This document shows, piece by piece, positions 30,561 to 43,142 of a stretch of DNA of 64,000 bases. The notes under the pieces were generated by a model. It searched no databases and was not told the origin of the DNA. It saw nothing but the letters and a program-made list of their open reading frames with translations. The position numbers and the translations under genes are program-made. This stretch comes from Carettochelys insculpta (taxonomy: Eukaryota; Chordata; Testudines; Carettochelyidae): NCBI RefSeq assembly GCF_033958435.1, contig NC_134152.1, positions 20,806,001-20,870,000 of the forward strand. The letters run 5' to 3'. Position 1 is the first letter of the stretch, and each line of letters opens with the position of its first letter.

Positions 30561-33180
30561 GCCTGAAAAGGGTGTTTTTGAGACAGCTAGTGGTGAGATG
30601 TCCAGCAAGCTTTCCAAAGAGGTTTAATGACAGTGTTGAGGCTTTTGTGCTCTAGAGCAGAATGTTGTGAACTTTAGGTTCTTCTGGTGGATGTTGGGCA
30701 GCCAGCATCCAGAAAGTCAGAGATCCAGTTCTAGTTTCATAGAATAACAGTCAAATGCTACGTTAGGCAAAATGATTGGGGGATTGTGGCAAAAGGTCCA
30801 TCAGATCCAAATAAGAGAAGTGCCTGACTCATACCAGGGTCACATATCCAGCATCTTTCCGTGGTTTCCCAAGGCTGTTGGTATCATGGGGACTAGGCAG
30901 AGGACAGACAACAAACAGGGTAAGAAAGGCATTTAACAGGGACTGTCCCCTGAAATAGAACACTTGGCATTTTTTGTTCTAGTCTCTAGTAAGGCTAGAG
31001 ATGGGTATCCTTTCTTGCAAAGATTGCTCATCAACACAGGGTCCTGTTAACCACAGGGATTTTAAATGAGAATTTAGGCTTGCCAATCTGATTTAAAGAT
31101 TTAATTTAAAGATTAAAGGTCCATACCTATCCCTGTGCAACTTGTAATTGAAAGGTAATTTCAGGATTCCCAGAGATTATACAGGCAACACTGTTTAATA
31201 ACACTTATTTTTTGCAGCATGCAGAAGACATCATTTTTTTGCAGCATGCAGCAGTAAAAGACATAATTAAATAACATATACAAACTATAGGACGGTGAGT
31301 ACAGTTAATGTTTGAATACAACTTAATCCTAAATAAACACACACACACGGTTTAAATGGTTATGCTAAGTTAAAAATCAACTAGGCTTTTATAACAAATC
31401 ATACTCACTACCCCTTTGTCAAAGGGACCCAGGGGAACCCCCATCTGCAGCAAAAGATAGTGAGCGCAGCAAAGCAATGAGAGATATGAGGCTTTAAGAA
31501 AATGAAAAATTGGTACCAATAGATAAAAATAAGGAAAGTGGTACCCAACACAAAGTACTGAGGCTCTGGTACTGGAACACGGCCATACAGCTGCAGCAGG
31601 GAGATATTTATGCTCCATCTGTTCTCGACCTATAGTACACTCCTAACTCCTGGAATTTTCCCCCAACTTTTCGAAATATTGATAAAATGTCAACATGAAC
31701 TTCAGGCCCAACCTATCTAATTGGACTTTAGGTAATGCTGACCAATTCACAGGATGGTGAGTGAAACATCAGTCTGTTTGTACAGACATTTCTCCTTGTA
31801 GCCCCAAGATAAATAAAAGATATGGACAGAACTGGGGCCAAATGGTTAGCCTTGCTTTTACTCTATACGCAGGGTGTCCCTGTAGATATTCTTGCGTTAC
31901 TGCTAAGTATGCAAAAATCTAGGCCACTAGGCCTCTGTAGCCTAAGTTGACTAAACTCACATGGCTCCTTACTTAAGCTATACAGGATTAATAGGCAAAG
32001 CAGAAAAATCAAAATCAAGTCAATGTGCCTCTTACAGGTCAGTAGAGGCAAGAGTCCTTTATCAGTCACTCAGGGTTGTCTAAGAGCTGGCTATTACTAT
32101 GATCTGCCTGCAAGTTCTGAATGCCTGGAAAATATAGGACTTTGATGAACACACCAGAACATAATAGCTTTCTGACCAAACAAAAATAACTTAGCTCCTT
32201 CTTGTCTATGTGATTTGTCACCACTACGGTAGAGGTATCTCCATCCTGTATACTTTCCCCTCTCTTGGCAGCATAAATCCAGATCTATCCAGCCACATCT
32301 GCTGCTGCCTTGTCAGCTTTAGTGACATTTGCCTCAGCCCTGATCTTCCTTCCATCCCTACCTTCTCTATGTTCCACAGCTGTCTCCACCCTTCTCATGC
32401 TGCCATTCCTAGCCTTATGCCTATCTCCCTTCTTTTGCACTTCCATTTGTGGAATATCCACTCTATCTTTAATCGTCTCAGTATATTGATCTCTCCAGCT
32501 CCTGGCTCTCTTTTTGTCTGACACTGCCTGTGCTGCAGCTACCCTCTCTTACAGAAGCCTCTCCTTCCATATTCCACATCTTGGATCACACCAGGTGAGG
32601 GTGTTGGACTTCTCCTTTCTGCTGATCTAAAGGGCACTGCAGTTGCTACAGCTGGGCCCTGTGGCAACTGCCATCCCCCTCTCACCAGTAGGCTTGAAAG
32701 TATGTCACAACTGTTAATCATGGATTTCATAGCTTTTTTAATGTTTTAAGATAAATTTACATATTAAGACGGAAGGTAGGACTAGACTGGTAGAAATGTA
32801 GCAGCTTCTCAAACAATGGAAACAGGTCCCAACAAGGCACTCCAGACGACCCCAGGTATCAACAAATTTATTTCTTATTAAATATGTATGTAAAGTAGCA
32901 AATACAGCTGCATTAAATGATTTTTCCTATTGATCTAGATAGTCAAAATAGGCCTTCTTGACGATCTGGATCGATAGGAAAAAGCCTTTAATGCAGCTGT
33001 ATTAGCAACAGCACATGAAGCACCTTCAAAGCATTAAAAGAAAATACTATTGTATATTGGTTTAGCAAATAACTACAGGAAAATGTGTGCAAACTTCATA
33101 CTTTTATCTTGAGTTTTTATAATAATATTTTATCGCCAGTTTCAGAAGCATATTTAAAATCCTCCTGTGGGCCCATTACC
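30560..33180. other. Intergenic, mostly featureless
   Basis: AT-rich sequence. It includes a local repeat of GCAGCATGCAG at 31216 and 31240, a short (CA)n near 31339, a CT-rich stretch 32210-32530 and the hairpin at 32901-33003. No gene was recognised. Confidence 0.5.
32901..33003. repeat. Hairpin: 46-bp inverted repeat with 11-nt loop
   Basis: The left arm 32901-32946 starts AATACAGCTGCATTAAA. The right arm 32958-33003 is its reverse complement with only a few mismatches. The loop is 32947-32957. Imperfect pairing extends about 9 bp further. It could be a MITE remnant or a small-RNA-like hairpin; nothing else supports transcription. Confidence 0.7.
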
Positions 33181-33189
33181 ATAGTCTTG

Positions 33190-33280
33190 GAGCACCTCAT
33201 AAACTTGTAGTGTATTAATTTTATAATATACCTGTGAAATAAGGATATAATCCCCACTTTACAGATGAGAAATAGACTTA
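33190..33280. mobile_element. MIR-like SINE, left half
   Basis: 'cctgtgaaataaggatataatccccactttacagatgagaaatagac' matches the core of an ancient MIR SINE. The match continues at 38110, on the other side of the Harbinger insertion. Confidence 0.6.
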
Positions 33281-33789
33281 GGCTATGTCTACACTACATG
33301 ATAGAGATGAATTTAAGCAGTTAGCTCAATTTTACAATGGCACTGTCTTCACTGTAAATACCATTAGGTCAATTTTAGGGACCGCTAAGGTTGATATTAT
33401 GCCATCATCAAAAGCAACTCGGTGTAGAGTCAAGTTTGTATTTAAAAGTTCGAATTAGGGCTAGTTTGGAAATTCTGTGTCTTTAAATTAACTTTATTAG
33501 CCTTCAGAGGTGTCATGTATATATCTCACAATGCTCCACAGTTGTCCGTTCTGCCTACTTCCATCTCCGCTGCTCTCCAGGTACACAGGAAGTAGGCCAC
33601 AGGAAGCACGTCACAGGAAGCCTGTGAATTTGAATTCATCACCAGCAAGCCCAGGACATTTAAAGGGCATCTGGAAACCAGAATTTCTTTTGGCCATTGC
33701 ATTGTTACCCATCACATCATATTGTTAGCCATAACTTTGCATTGCATCATTAGCCATCGCATCGCATTGTTAGGCCATCTCTTGCCATC

Positions 33790-34330
33790 ATGAGTACTCA
33801 GGTTTGTGATCTGAGTTCTTGGAGTTGCAAGAGAGCTCCAGCATGGACCCATAATGAGATCATGGATCTCCTTGCTGTTTGGGGAGAGGAGTAAGTGGCA
33901 GGCAGATTTAGAGTGTCCAAGCAAAATGCAGAAATTTATTAAAAGATTTCATGTGAGCTGATCGACAGAGGTTACTCCCAGGATGCTCAGTAATACCAAG
34001 TTAAGATGAAAGAACTCCAGTAGGCTTATCACAAAGTCCAGGAAGCCAACAGGCAGTCTGGGTCTTCTCCAAAAACGTGCTGGTACTGTGAACAGCTGGA
34101 CACAATTCTTGGGAGGGACCTGACCACGATACCCATGCTTAATTTGGACTCCTCAGGAAGCCCTTTTCCAGAGTCTGGGGTGACCTGAAAGGAATAAACA
34201 TAAAGAGGAGGCAGGAGGAAAAAGGCAATGGAGAGGAGGCTGAGGGCAGCCAGCAGGGGCCCCAGGAAGCTGTTCCTGACAGCCCAGAGCTCTTCACACT
34301 GGACCTTCAGCCAGTCCGCTCTTTGCCAAT
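33790..34330 (+). pseudogene. Harbinger Myb/SANT-like DNA-binding protein, broken
   Basis: The plus-strand translation shows RAPAWTHNEIMDLLAVWGEE, the start of a Myb/SANT-like trihelix, and further on DRGYSQDAQ, YQVKMKELQ, KVQEANRQSGS and LDTILGRDLTT. Several in-frame stops interrupt it, the first right after WGEE. In intact elements this partner protein helps transposase nuclear import and DNA binding. Confidence 0.7.
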
Positions 34331-35982
34331 CCATGAACCACTAGGGTCTAGCTGCTCTGATGAGTATTTTTTTCCTGGAATGCTACAAGCAGGTTGTGGC
34401 TGGGTTTAGGTGTAGGTTTTTCTATGGATCTATGCCCCCTCAGAACAGCGTGTTAATATTTCTGGGGCTGGAACTCTTATCACTCTTTGAGATCTCCACG
34501 AAGGCTTCATCTAGGTTCTCTTGTATTTGTTTTCCATAAGGTTTTTGGGCAGGCCTGCCTTATTGTGACTTCCACAATAGCACACTTTGCCGTGCCAGAC
34601 AACCAGACAGTGATCTGGTATCATGGCACCACGCAGTATTTTAGCACATTTTCCAGGCTTGTGCTCACAGAGGATGAGCATCTCTTCTTTTTCCCTATCT
34701 GTTATTCTTAGGAGGGTGATGTCTTCTTTGGCAACCTACAGAGGCATGGGAATTTGGATTAGATTTCTTTGCAATGCTCCCTGCTTTTTTACATTTCCTT
34801 AAACCGCATTGCCGCACCACATGGCTGGCAGACACTCCATCTTTCCCCCGCTTCCACATGGCTGGCAGGCTCTCCTAGCCTCCTCCCCTCCCACCACACT
34901 GCTAGCTTGATTATGAGCCACTGAGAAATGTTTTTCCTCCTCCATATGGCTGGAAAACTTTTCCCCCTCATTTCATTGGATCTTACATAAATCCCTCCCC
35001 ACTCAGCCAGCCATGTGGCTGGAGTCAACTACTTTCCCCTCACCATGGGGCTGCTGGGCTCTGGGGACCCTGCTCCCAGACATGGGCATGTCCAGTGCAG
35101 GTGGGTTTGCTTTGCAGAGGATTGCTCTGGGGCTCATCAAAAAAACATTTTCCCCTGGTCCCAGACATTAGCTGGCTTCTGCTTTAAACACCCCTCTCCT
35201 GTTCCACCCCTAGTAAGGCAGACAATAGCTTACCATGTCCACAATGAAATGGTCTGGGTAAGTGATGGCATGTGCAATCCAGACTTTGATTCCTTGCCAT
35301 CCTTAAGAAGCCAAAACTGGCCTTGCAAATAGAAAGATTCATTGATTATAAAGACAGAGACTCATTCGTTCTATGGGTAAGCACTTTGTGTGAATTGTAT
35401 CTAAGTTTTGACCTTCAGTTTCCAGCAGGCATCCTCAGCATGGGAGACAGGACAAGGAAGTACTAAAGGTCCAAGCAGGACCTTATCCTGCAGCAGCTGG
35501 AGTGGGCTGAAACAGCATCTGCTGCCAGCCAGCCAGAGGGCCACAGCACAGTGGCAGAAGAGTGTCCTGGAGGTCAGGAGAGAGCAGTCGGTGTACTTCA
35601 GTGAGGACACAGTACAGCTCCTCACAACTGTGAGAGAGACCAAACCAAGGTCCTGCACTTTATGCTGGAGCTGCAGAGGGACTCCATACAAGGTAGTCAT
35701 TTTGCAGGCTCTGCTCCCTGCTGCCTAGACTCCCTGAAATCCAGGTCACCCAACCACTTCAATGCAGATCCCAAACATGGGGTAGGAGGGCAAGGACAGT
35801 CTGTCACTCCACCTCCAAGACTCATTGCAAAAAATTATTCCAACTCTGTTGACACCCTGTCTTCTCCCTGCTGCTTAACCCTCTCCCTCTCGAATAAACA
35901 TTCTTTTGAAGACAACCATGGTCTGATTTATTATTTCACGTGTGGTGGGGTGCACAAATCAGTATGGGGATTTATGGCATAG

Positions 35983-36155
35983 TGACTTGGGTGGGAGTGG
36001 AGAAGGCTGATAGCACAGCTGCCCACTGCTATGCCAAAGTCCACATAGGACTCGTGGCCGAAGGACCCAGACGGGGGTGGAGCGGGCTGATAGTACAGCT
36101 GCCTGCCACTATGCAAAGGTCCACAGAGAACTTGCAGTAGAGGGACCCCGGTAGA
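35983..36155 (+). repeat. Two-unit tandem repeat, period about 80 bp
   Basis: 'gggtggagnnggctgatagyacagctgcc', '..ctatgc.aaagtccacaaggact' and 'gacccngacggg' recur at 36006 and 36086, with a third partial unit near 36142. It lies in the non-coding middle of the Harbinger element. Confidence 0.6.
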
Positions 36156-36649
36156 GGTGGGGGTTGCCAAAGCCAATGGGACTGATGAAACCCAAGAGGC
36201 ACTGCCCAGAGTCCAGGATCAGGTCCCAGAGTGGGTCCTTGGTAGCGCCTGCCTCCAGGCACGGGGAAGCCAGGTGCCAAAGGCGTGCCTCTGCTTTAAA
36301 AAAAAAAAACCCTTAGCCTCCCCCCCCCCGCACCCAAATACAAACATTCCTTTTTTGATAATAACCCTCCCTGTACATCCACTCTTTTCCCTGTGCCTTA
36401 ACCCTCTTCCGCCAAATAAAAGTACTCTTTCTGTGAAAGGCATGCTCCAGTATATTTTTTATTCCATAAGGCTATTGGTTATGGGAGGTGCACAAATCAT
36501 TTTGAGGAGTGTGGGGGAGGTGGGGAGGGTTGTATACAACAGTCAAATACAGCAGAATCATGTGGCTTCCCAATCATTCATGAAGTGTTTTTTCAAAGCC
36601 TCCCTGCTGCTGTTGCCTCTGCCTTTGCTCTGGAGAATGCCCTTGTGGG

Positions 36650-37300
36650 TGGTTACAAATAAGCCCTACGCGTGGCATCAGCCTCTGCACTCCAGGCTGT
36701 CATGAAATTCTCCTGCTTAAACTCACAAAGGTTATGCAAAATACAGCATACTGTAACCACAGTGGGGACATTCGTTTCTGAAAAGCCCAAATGGGTCAAT
36801 AGGCACCTGAACCATGCTTTTAAATGGCCAAAGGTGCATTCCACCAGCATTCTGTACTTGCTGAGTGTGTAATTGAAGTAATCCTTGCTACAGTTCATGG
36901 TGCCTGTTTATCGCTTCATGAGGCACGGGTGCAGAGGGCAAGCAGGGTCACCCAGTATTACTATAGTCATCCTCATATTGCTGATCTTGATTTTCTGTAC
37001 TGGGGAAAAGAGTCTCATCCAGGAGCTTTCTGTACAGCCCAGAACTCTGAGGTCCATGACCACCTACCACACCTTCAAAAAGTATCCCTTTCTGTTTATA
37101 TACTCAGAGGCCAGGTGGTCCGGGGCCATGATGGAAATGTGCATGCCATCTATAGCCCCACTGCAGTTTGGAAACCCCATGGCAGCAAAGCCATCCAGTA
37201 TGGCCTGTATATCTCCCAGGGTCAAAATGTTCCTCAGGAGATGCCAACGGATTGCATTGGCTACCCACTGTAGATCTGCCCACCCTAAACTGATGTGACA
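36650..37300 (-). pseudogene. HARBI1-like DDE transposase, broken
   Basis: The minus-strand translation shows GFPNCSGAIDGMHI (first catalytic Asp, about 37155), ILGDPACPL (second Asp, about 36951) and RMLVECTFGHLK (catalytic Glu at 36841-36839), then VPTVVTVCCILHNLCEF. These are the DDE_4 superfamily landmarks in order. Stops follow YFLKVW and LMKR, and a frameshift disrupts the middle. The last 81 codons form one open frame (36898-36653). Confidence 0.8.
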
Positions 37301-38109
37301 CTGACCAGTAACCGTCAGGCGTTGTAAACTTTCTTAGAGTGATTGCTACTTGCTTGTGAACCTTTAAAGCCCCATTCTTGTGTTGTTGCCCTTCAGGGCA
37401 GGGGCCAGCAAATCACAAAGTTCCATAAAAGTGTACTTGTGCATCTGGAGGTTCTGCACCCACTGCTGGTCATTCTTTGACTCCAAACAATGTGGTATCA
37501 CCAATGTGCACTGGTTTCCTGAGTCCAAAACCACCACTCCACTGTCAGCAATGTATTCAGGGCAGCCAGCATTTGTAATTTCCTGGGCCGCAGTTGAGCA
37601 ATTTCCTCTTCAACATTCATCATCATCATCCTCAGCCATCATCTCATTCCACCACCCTTCCCCTTGAAGGATAAAGTGTGACAATCTGGGAAGTTGCCGT
37701 AATGGCTTTTGCAATAACTTGAAGCATTTGAGCATACATGCTTGCACTCGTGCTGTTTTGGAGAAAATGGTGTGATCTCCTATTTATTGTTTGCATGGTT
37801 TGAGGGTGCTCTGAATTCTGGGAGAGTGTTTTGCATTCTGGGATAGTGATATTAGACACCCACAAGCAACTGCAGCAATTTTTTTCCCCACATCGCAGTG
37901 GTACAAAACTCCCAGAATTCAACAGGCCTAAGGCACTCTGGGATAGGTACCTACAATGCATTGCTCACACAGTCAAATTTGAATAAGGCAATGGAGACAT
38001 GGTAAGTAGCATTACTGGAACATTTATGAACAATTAACTTTGAGTTTATAAGATCAAGGTTAAAAAGTCAAATTTATTAAGAATTGATTTTATTGCATAT
38101 TATAGATGT

Positions 38110-38205
38110 ACCTAAGAGGGTTTATTCAAGATCACACTGGCAGATAGGGAATTCAATCAGGGTCTCTCACAGTCAAGACTAGCACCCTAACCACTGGACT
38201 ATATT
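38110..38205. mobile_element. MIR-like SINE, right half
   Basis: 'ttattcaagatcacactggc', 'gggaattcaatcagggtctc' and 'gcaccctaaccactggac' continue the MIR-like core broken off at 33283. Confidence 0.65.
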
Positions 38206-38217
38206 TCCTACATATAG

Positions 38218-38345
38218 TCAGTGATTTTCAAACTTTTGTACTGGTGACCCGTCGCATAAGCCAGCCTCTGAGTGCAACTCCCTTATCTATTAAAGCATTA
38301 TTTATATATTTAATGCCATTGTAAATGCTGGACACAAAGCAAGGC
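38218..38345. mobile_element. hAT-type MITE fragment
   Basis: 'agtgattttcaaacttttgtactggtgacccgtc', 'tctgagtgcaactcccttat' and 'atgccattgtaaatgctgga' are the reverse-orientation counterpart of the MITE at 3649-3847. The right part is missing. Confidence 0.55.
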
Positions 38346-38400
38346 TTGGGGTGGAGGCTATGTGAGTATATTTGGCGAGTAAGGTCTCATGAGTAACTGC

Positions 38401-38641
38401 CAGAGATGGAAAAAGTTCCCAAGAAGTTACTTGAGTAAAAGTGTAGCTGCTTTCACTTTGGGATACTTGAGCACAATCTAGATGTGTGTGGGTGTACATG
38501 TGTGCACCTGTTTGTACTTTTACTCAAGTAGTTTTCCAGCAGGGCAGCGGTAACTCACACTTAAGTACAAGTCCCTCCCCCCCCTACCAAAAGCAGCTGC
38601 GCTTTTACTGAAGTACATTTTGGGTACTTTTTCTCTCTCTG
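38401..38641. mobile_element. hAT-type MITE, 241 bp
   Basis: Left end CAGAGATGGAAAAAGTTCCC; right end in reverse complement CAGAGAGAGAAAAAGTACCC. The 8-bp flanks GTAACTGC (38393-38400) and GTATCTGC (38642-38649) match at 7 of 8. The interior has the 'acttgagtaaaagt' phrases common to this family. Confidence 0.85.
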
Positions 38642-38649
38642 GTATCTGC

Positions 38650-40520
38650 ACTTTTACAAAGTCAGGCTTGTTGTCATTTATAAGTTCAGATTTTTAAAAA
38701 TCACTCCCGCAGTGTTATCTATTCCTGGTTTATGTTTCCTCACACCCACACCTGCAACACAACCTCCCTGTAATACCCAATTAAACCCCTCAATCCCTGT
38801 GTTGGTAGTTTCTGGGCAAACTTTTTTGGTGTGTCCCCTTAACAGTCTTATAACTATCTTAACTAGAGGAGTTGTTTATGCATCAGCTTGGAGATTTAAT
38901 CTCAGCCCATAATGTGGTTTCATAAAACTGTATTCTCACCTTTTAAAAATGCAATTAGATGAAGTCCACTGTGATGCTGCCATCCCATTTTTTTTTATAA
39001 AAATCTGTTTTTGATTATGAATATGCACAATTCAAATATGCTTTGTGAAAATGGGGCTTATGACTATTGTTGGAGAGCTTGTAATCTTGTGAATTTGTTC
39101 ATTCTGTTTGTGTGCATGTTTCAATCCTGTATTTGATGTTAGAAATATAAAGTGTAAAGCTATTTATTAATTTAAGTCTCCTAGAGAAAGCCATTAGTGG
39201 TACATAAGGAATTTAATTGTCCAATGCTCAACACAAGGATACATGAATATTTGTTCTTCTTGTAAGCCTAAACTGTGGTTGGTCCTACAAAGACAACCAT
39301 GACACCTAATGCTGGAATCCATTTTGAATTTGGTATTTTTCCACAGAGATGGGAGGAATGAGACAAAGTCTTCATGCCCTGGGAGAATTCTATTCAAGTT
39401 CTGGGGAGCAAATAAGGATTATCTTCAGCTGGCTTCACAGACTGTGCCACAACAAGAGGACACATGAAAAGACCTGGAAGGAAAAAATTCTAATGGAGGT
39501 AGAAGCTGCTAGACCCAAATCAGAAAGAAGATCAGGTTTGGCCTGAGAGGAACTTAACCTGAAATAAAAAGGAGGGTAAGAAAATATGATTTTTAACAAT
39601 TCTTAGTGTAGTGGCTTAGCTGGCTTACCTTGTTTTATTTTGGCTTACTTTGATCTCTGTCATCATTTGCAGTCACTTAAATCCTACTTTTATACCTAAT
39701 AAAACCACTTGCTTATTAAATCAAACCCAATATAAACAATTGTTGCATAGGGGAAGGGGAATAACAGCTGTCCATATCTCTCTTTCATTGCTAAAGGGAC
39801 CAAATCTTATGAGCTCGTTGTGTAAAACTTTTATACAGAGTAAGATGGATTTGGGGTTTTGGTCCCATTGGCGCTGTGCACCTGGGTGCTGTCACATCCC
39901 TGTGAGCCCTCCAACTTGAGTTGTTATTAGAGATTGTGTTAGTGTGCTGAGGGGGGCTGTTACTGTAACTATAAGCCTTAGCTGGGGGAGATGAGAACTT
40001 CTGGCTAAGCAGAACAAGTTGGATAGTGCTCCTTCTAATTGTTTTCCATCCATGTGCAGAATGAATGGTTATATACACCAAATCAAGTGCAGTCGTGCAC
40101 CACCAATGGAAAGACATGCTACCGGCAATGGGTGCTTTGCTAATCAGCTGGGCAGCACATGACTATCTCCTGTGTGGCTGCCCAAGTGCTCAGCTTACAG
40201 GGAACACTGGTGGTGGGGGCAGACTCAGTGGTATGATCAATCAGGTGACAGTTTCAAGGAGATCTGTGACCCAATCCAACTTTATATTAAATCTGCATAC
40301 TTGCCAAGGAAAACGTTTAGCACCCCAGTTCATAGAGGCTCCAATACTACAAGAAGTTAGCATGTAAGGAATCCTATTGAAGCTGAAGTTACACAACAGC
40401 CTCAATTTTAAAGGCACAAATTTGGCACATCTTGGCTATTAAAGATGATTTAATTTTGTTCCTCTCCCTGTAACTTAGAAAAACAAAGTAACTGAGAATA
40501 TCGTACAAGGAAATTAAGAA
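38650..40520. other. Intergenic, downstream of SMG1
   Basis: 39350-39960 resembles a diverged turtle interspersed repeat ('ctttgatctctgtcatcatttgcagtcacttaa', 'catatctctctttcattgctaa'), class unclear, possibly LTR-related. 40020-40215 is bounded by GCTCCTTCTAATTGTTTTCC and CTTACAGGGAACACTGG, a short relative of the element at 2467-3322. No gene was recognised. Confidence 0.45.
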
Positions 40521-40524
40521 TACA

Positions 40525-43142
40525 CATTGATTTTCTTTTTAAGCTTTATTCAGTTAGGCAGTAAAGAACCCATCTCCACACAAGCGTTTCATTTCTGGGT
40601 AGCAGAGGAATAATACATGAGCCACAGGTGAGTGCATTAACCCTCCCCTCCCCCAGCTTCCAAGAAATAAAACAGCATGTTTAATACAGTCTTATTATGA
40701 TGGTGCTCCAATACAGATTGATTGTAAAGTTATTTGTAAGTGGAGAAAAAGTAAAATGGACGAACAGTGTGAGTGTCTTTAGGCATATGAATTTTCTTTG
40801 CTTTAACATTCAAACACTGTCTTTCTTGCAATACATATCACGGCATGAAGGTTTCAAAAGCACTGATATTGGAATGCATTTGCTCATGAGTATCAATAAA
40901 TATATCGCCTGTGACTTCCCTACACCTAATCAGGCAATTAGAGTGCAAAAAAGGCCATAGCTTTGTTGGAATATCTTACTCTTAAAGCGTATGTCCACGA
41001 AAGATTGGCAAAACAGGAGAGTGAACGCAGATCTGCCTAGGACCTACTGAGAAGGCAGAACAGGTAACCATGGTAAATAGATAAAACATTGTTAAGTTTT
41101 TGTGTTACTTGTAGCTGCTGTTAATTTGTGTTATTTGATCATCTCTACTCTAGCCAAAGGGCTAAGCTCGCCACTCACGTAAGCAAGTGCAGCTCTATTA
41201 ATGTCAATGAAAATTGTATCAGCTCATGCCAGTAGTGACCTTGGCTCAAGTTCTTTTATTATGATTAAGTTCTGATTTAAAAAAACTCCTTTTGGGTAGC
41301 TCAGTATTTAAAGTGTGGTTTTACTCTGAAAAGTGATTAAATTGGTAAAAGTTCTTAAGTTCTAAGTGGCTAAAATGGAATCCCAAGTTTATCATCTTTT
41401 AATGACTTTTTTTTTTTTTTTTTTTTACCAGATTTGTTAAGCGTACAAATAGAGAAACAGTATTTACACCTGCCAGACCACCAAACGCATCTGGGATGTG
41501 AGACAACGTGCTTCCTACCTTGGACATCACCACTTGTAACAGATTCTGTAACTGGAACAGAACTGTGCAAAGTGCATGAGTCACAAAAAGAACTAATTCA
41601 TCTCTTCCAGGGTATGGCACAGCTAATTAGGATAAAGAATAAAATGTTGGGAAAATATTTTAGGCAATGGACAGATATGACAGCATACAAACTGTTACAC
41701 AGGTGCCATTTTTATAGAAACTTTTCTGACCATAACCACACTTTAGGGGTAAAGGTGAATTTAAGAAAATCTTGATGGTAAGAAATTAATCAAATGCATT
41801 ATTGAATAATCTACTGAATTTACATAGACAAGCAAAAATTACTTTGCAAAATTTTCAAATGAGTTCAACAAAAATTGGATAGTCCTTCATTTTACTATTA
41901 TATGTATAGGTCCTGAAAATACCAGTGAACTGAAGCACAATAATTTACAAGTGCAAATTAAAGTATTAAGAAAGTGAATTAAAAAGCATATCACTCTACC
42001 TCCACCAGAACATCACTTTATTGTTTATCTTTCATCAACAATGTAAAACTCTACTAGATACTCTATCCTGGTTTTTAAAAAGGTAAAGATTACATTGGAT
42101 AAGCTACGTTTTACCAAAGAAACTACAGCAATCACAGTAGAATGAGATTTGAGGGACAATTCTGAATTACAAAAAAGGGTACACTGCAAGCAGAGGGAAG
42201 TGCACATTAAATCAAACGCCTGCTAGATTCATTGCTTTTAAATGCACAGTGACAATTCTTGAGAAACTGTACATGATAAAAAAAAATCACAGAAGTGATT
42301 GCAAAATAACCAAATTACATTTTAATCAGCCAACTCAGAAGTAATCATTGAATGTTCAATATTTTCAGGGTTTTTGGAAAATTTCCTGCTTACCAAACAA
42401 AAATTATGTTAATTTGACAAACTGTGAAATACAAGGATTGAAATAAAAAGTATATTGGAAGTACGCCTAAACTACAAGAATAAGCCAAAGGGTGGGACAA
42501 GAGGGGAAGAAGAGGGGAAGACACAAAGGCTTTTTCTTCTATCTCAGAAGTTCTTCCAATGCAGTATGTATCTGATACAACTCTTCGCTTTCAGTCTATT
42601 TCTGAAGTTCATATCTTGTAGCCATTTTTATACTAACTGGTCAACTTAACCAGCACTGTTGCCAACCAACCAGAGTAACAAGAATCTAAATGCATCAAAT
42701 CTCCCTTTGCTGTGATTTCTTCCCGGACCCATTTTTCTGTTTTTCTTTGAACAGGGTTCGATGTTTCCTGAATTTTTCACAGGGTCAGGTGGAATGGAGT
42801 TCCAAATCACTCTGCGGTTTGTAGCATTCTGTTTTCTTTTCTGCAGCTAACCCCCGGACACGTTTGCAGTTCTTCTGCAGCAGAAAGACAACCGTGTTGT
42901 TCAGGCGGTGAGCGTTCACCCTGGACCCTGGGGGGGTTGCAGACCATTGTGTTTAGCATATCCCTGAGTGCAGCTATCCTGCAGGATTCACTTCCCAGTG
43001 CACTGAGATTTCCTAGGTTTCCTCAGATTAAGCCCCAGTATGCATCACCACCCGCTGTGGTGCAGCTATGGATGCCTGAGGCCGAGTTGATTCTGGTGGA
43101 TGTCTGACCTTGCTGAACCAGACTGATCTGCTTTCTTCCTAT
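40525..43142 (-). other. SMG1: SMG1 3' UTR (inferred)
   Basis: About 2.6 kb without recognisable transposons follows the SMG1 stop. AATAAA on the minus strand occurs at 42022-42017 (short form, about 1.1 kb) and 40550-40545 (long form). Human SMG1 also has a UTR of several kb. A run of 20 A's in the transcript (plus-strand T run at 41407-41426) lies inside it. Confidence 0.55.
40545..40550 (-). terminator. Distal polyadenylation signal AATAAA, candidate for SMG1
   Basis: AATAAAGC on the minus strand at the end of the repeat-free block after SMG1. A proximal alternative lies at 42017-42022. Confidence 0.45.

Larger units (their letters stand above)
33284..38109. mobile_element. PIF/Harbinger DNA transposon, decayed full-length-like copy
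   Basis: About 4.8 kb inserted in a MIR-like SINE. Left end GGCTATGTCTACACTACATG; right end in reverse complement GTACATCTATAATATGCAAT, related through the '(A)TCTAYA' part. The flanks TTA (33281-33283) and CTA (38110-38112) fit a 3-bp TWA duplication with one later change. It carries the two genes typical of the family: a Myb/SANT-like DNA-binding ORF on plus (33790-34330) and the transposase on minus (36650-37300). Both are broken. Confidence 0.75.

Noticed and set aside
39350..39960. Endogenous retrovirus LTR
   Set aside because: Some text resembles a turtle repeat of unclear class, but no TG..CA ends, primer-binding site or gag/pol sequence was seen, so no retroviral call is made.
41407..41426. 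T20 run as tail of a processed pseudogene
   Set aside because: Adjacent sequence shows no gene resemblance and no target duplication; it lies in the inferred SMG1 3' UTR.
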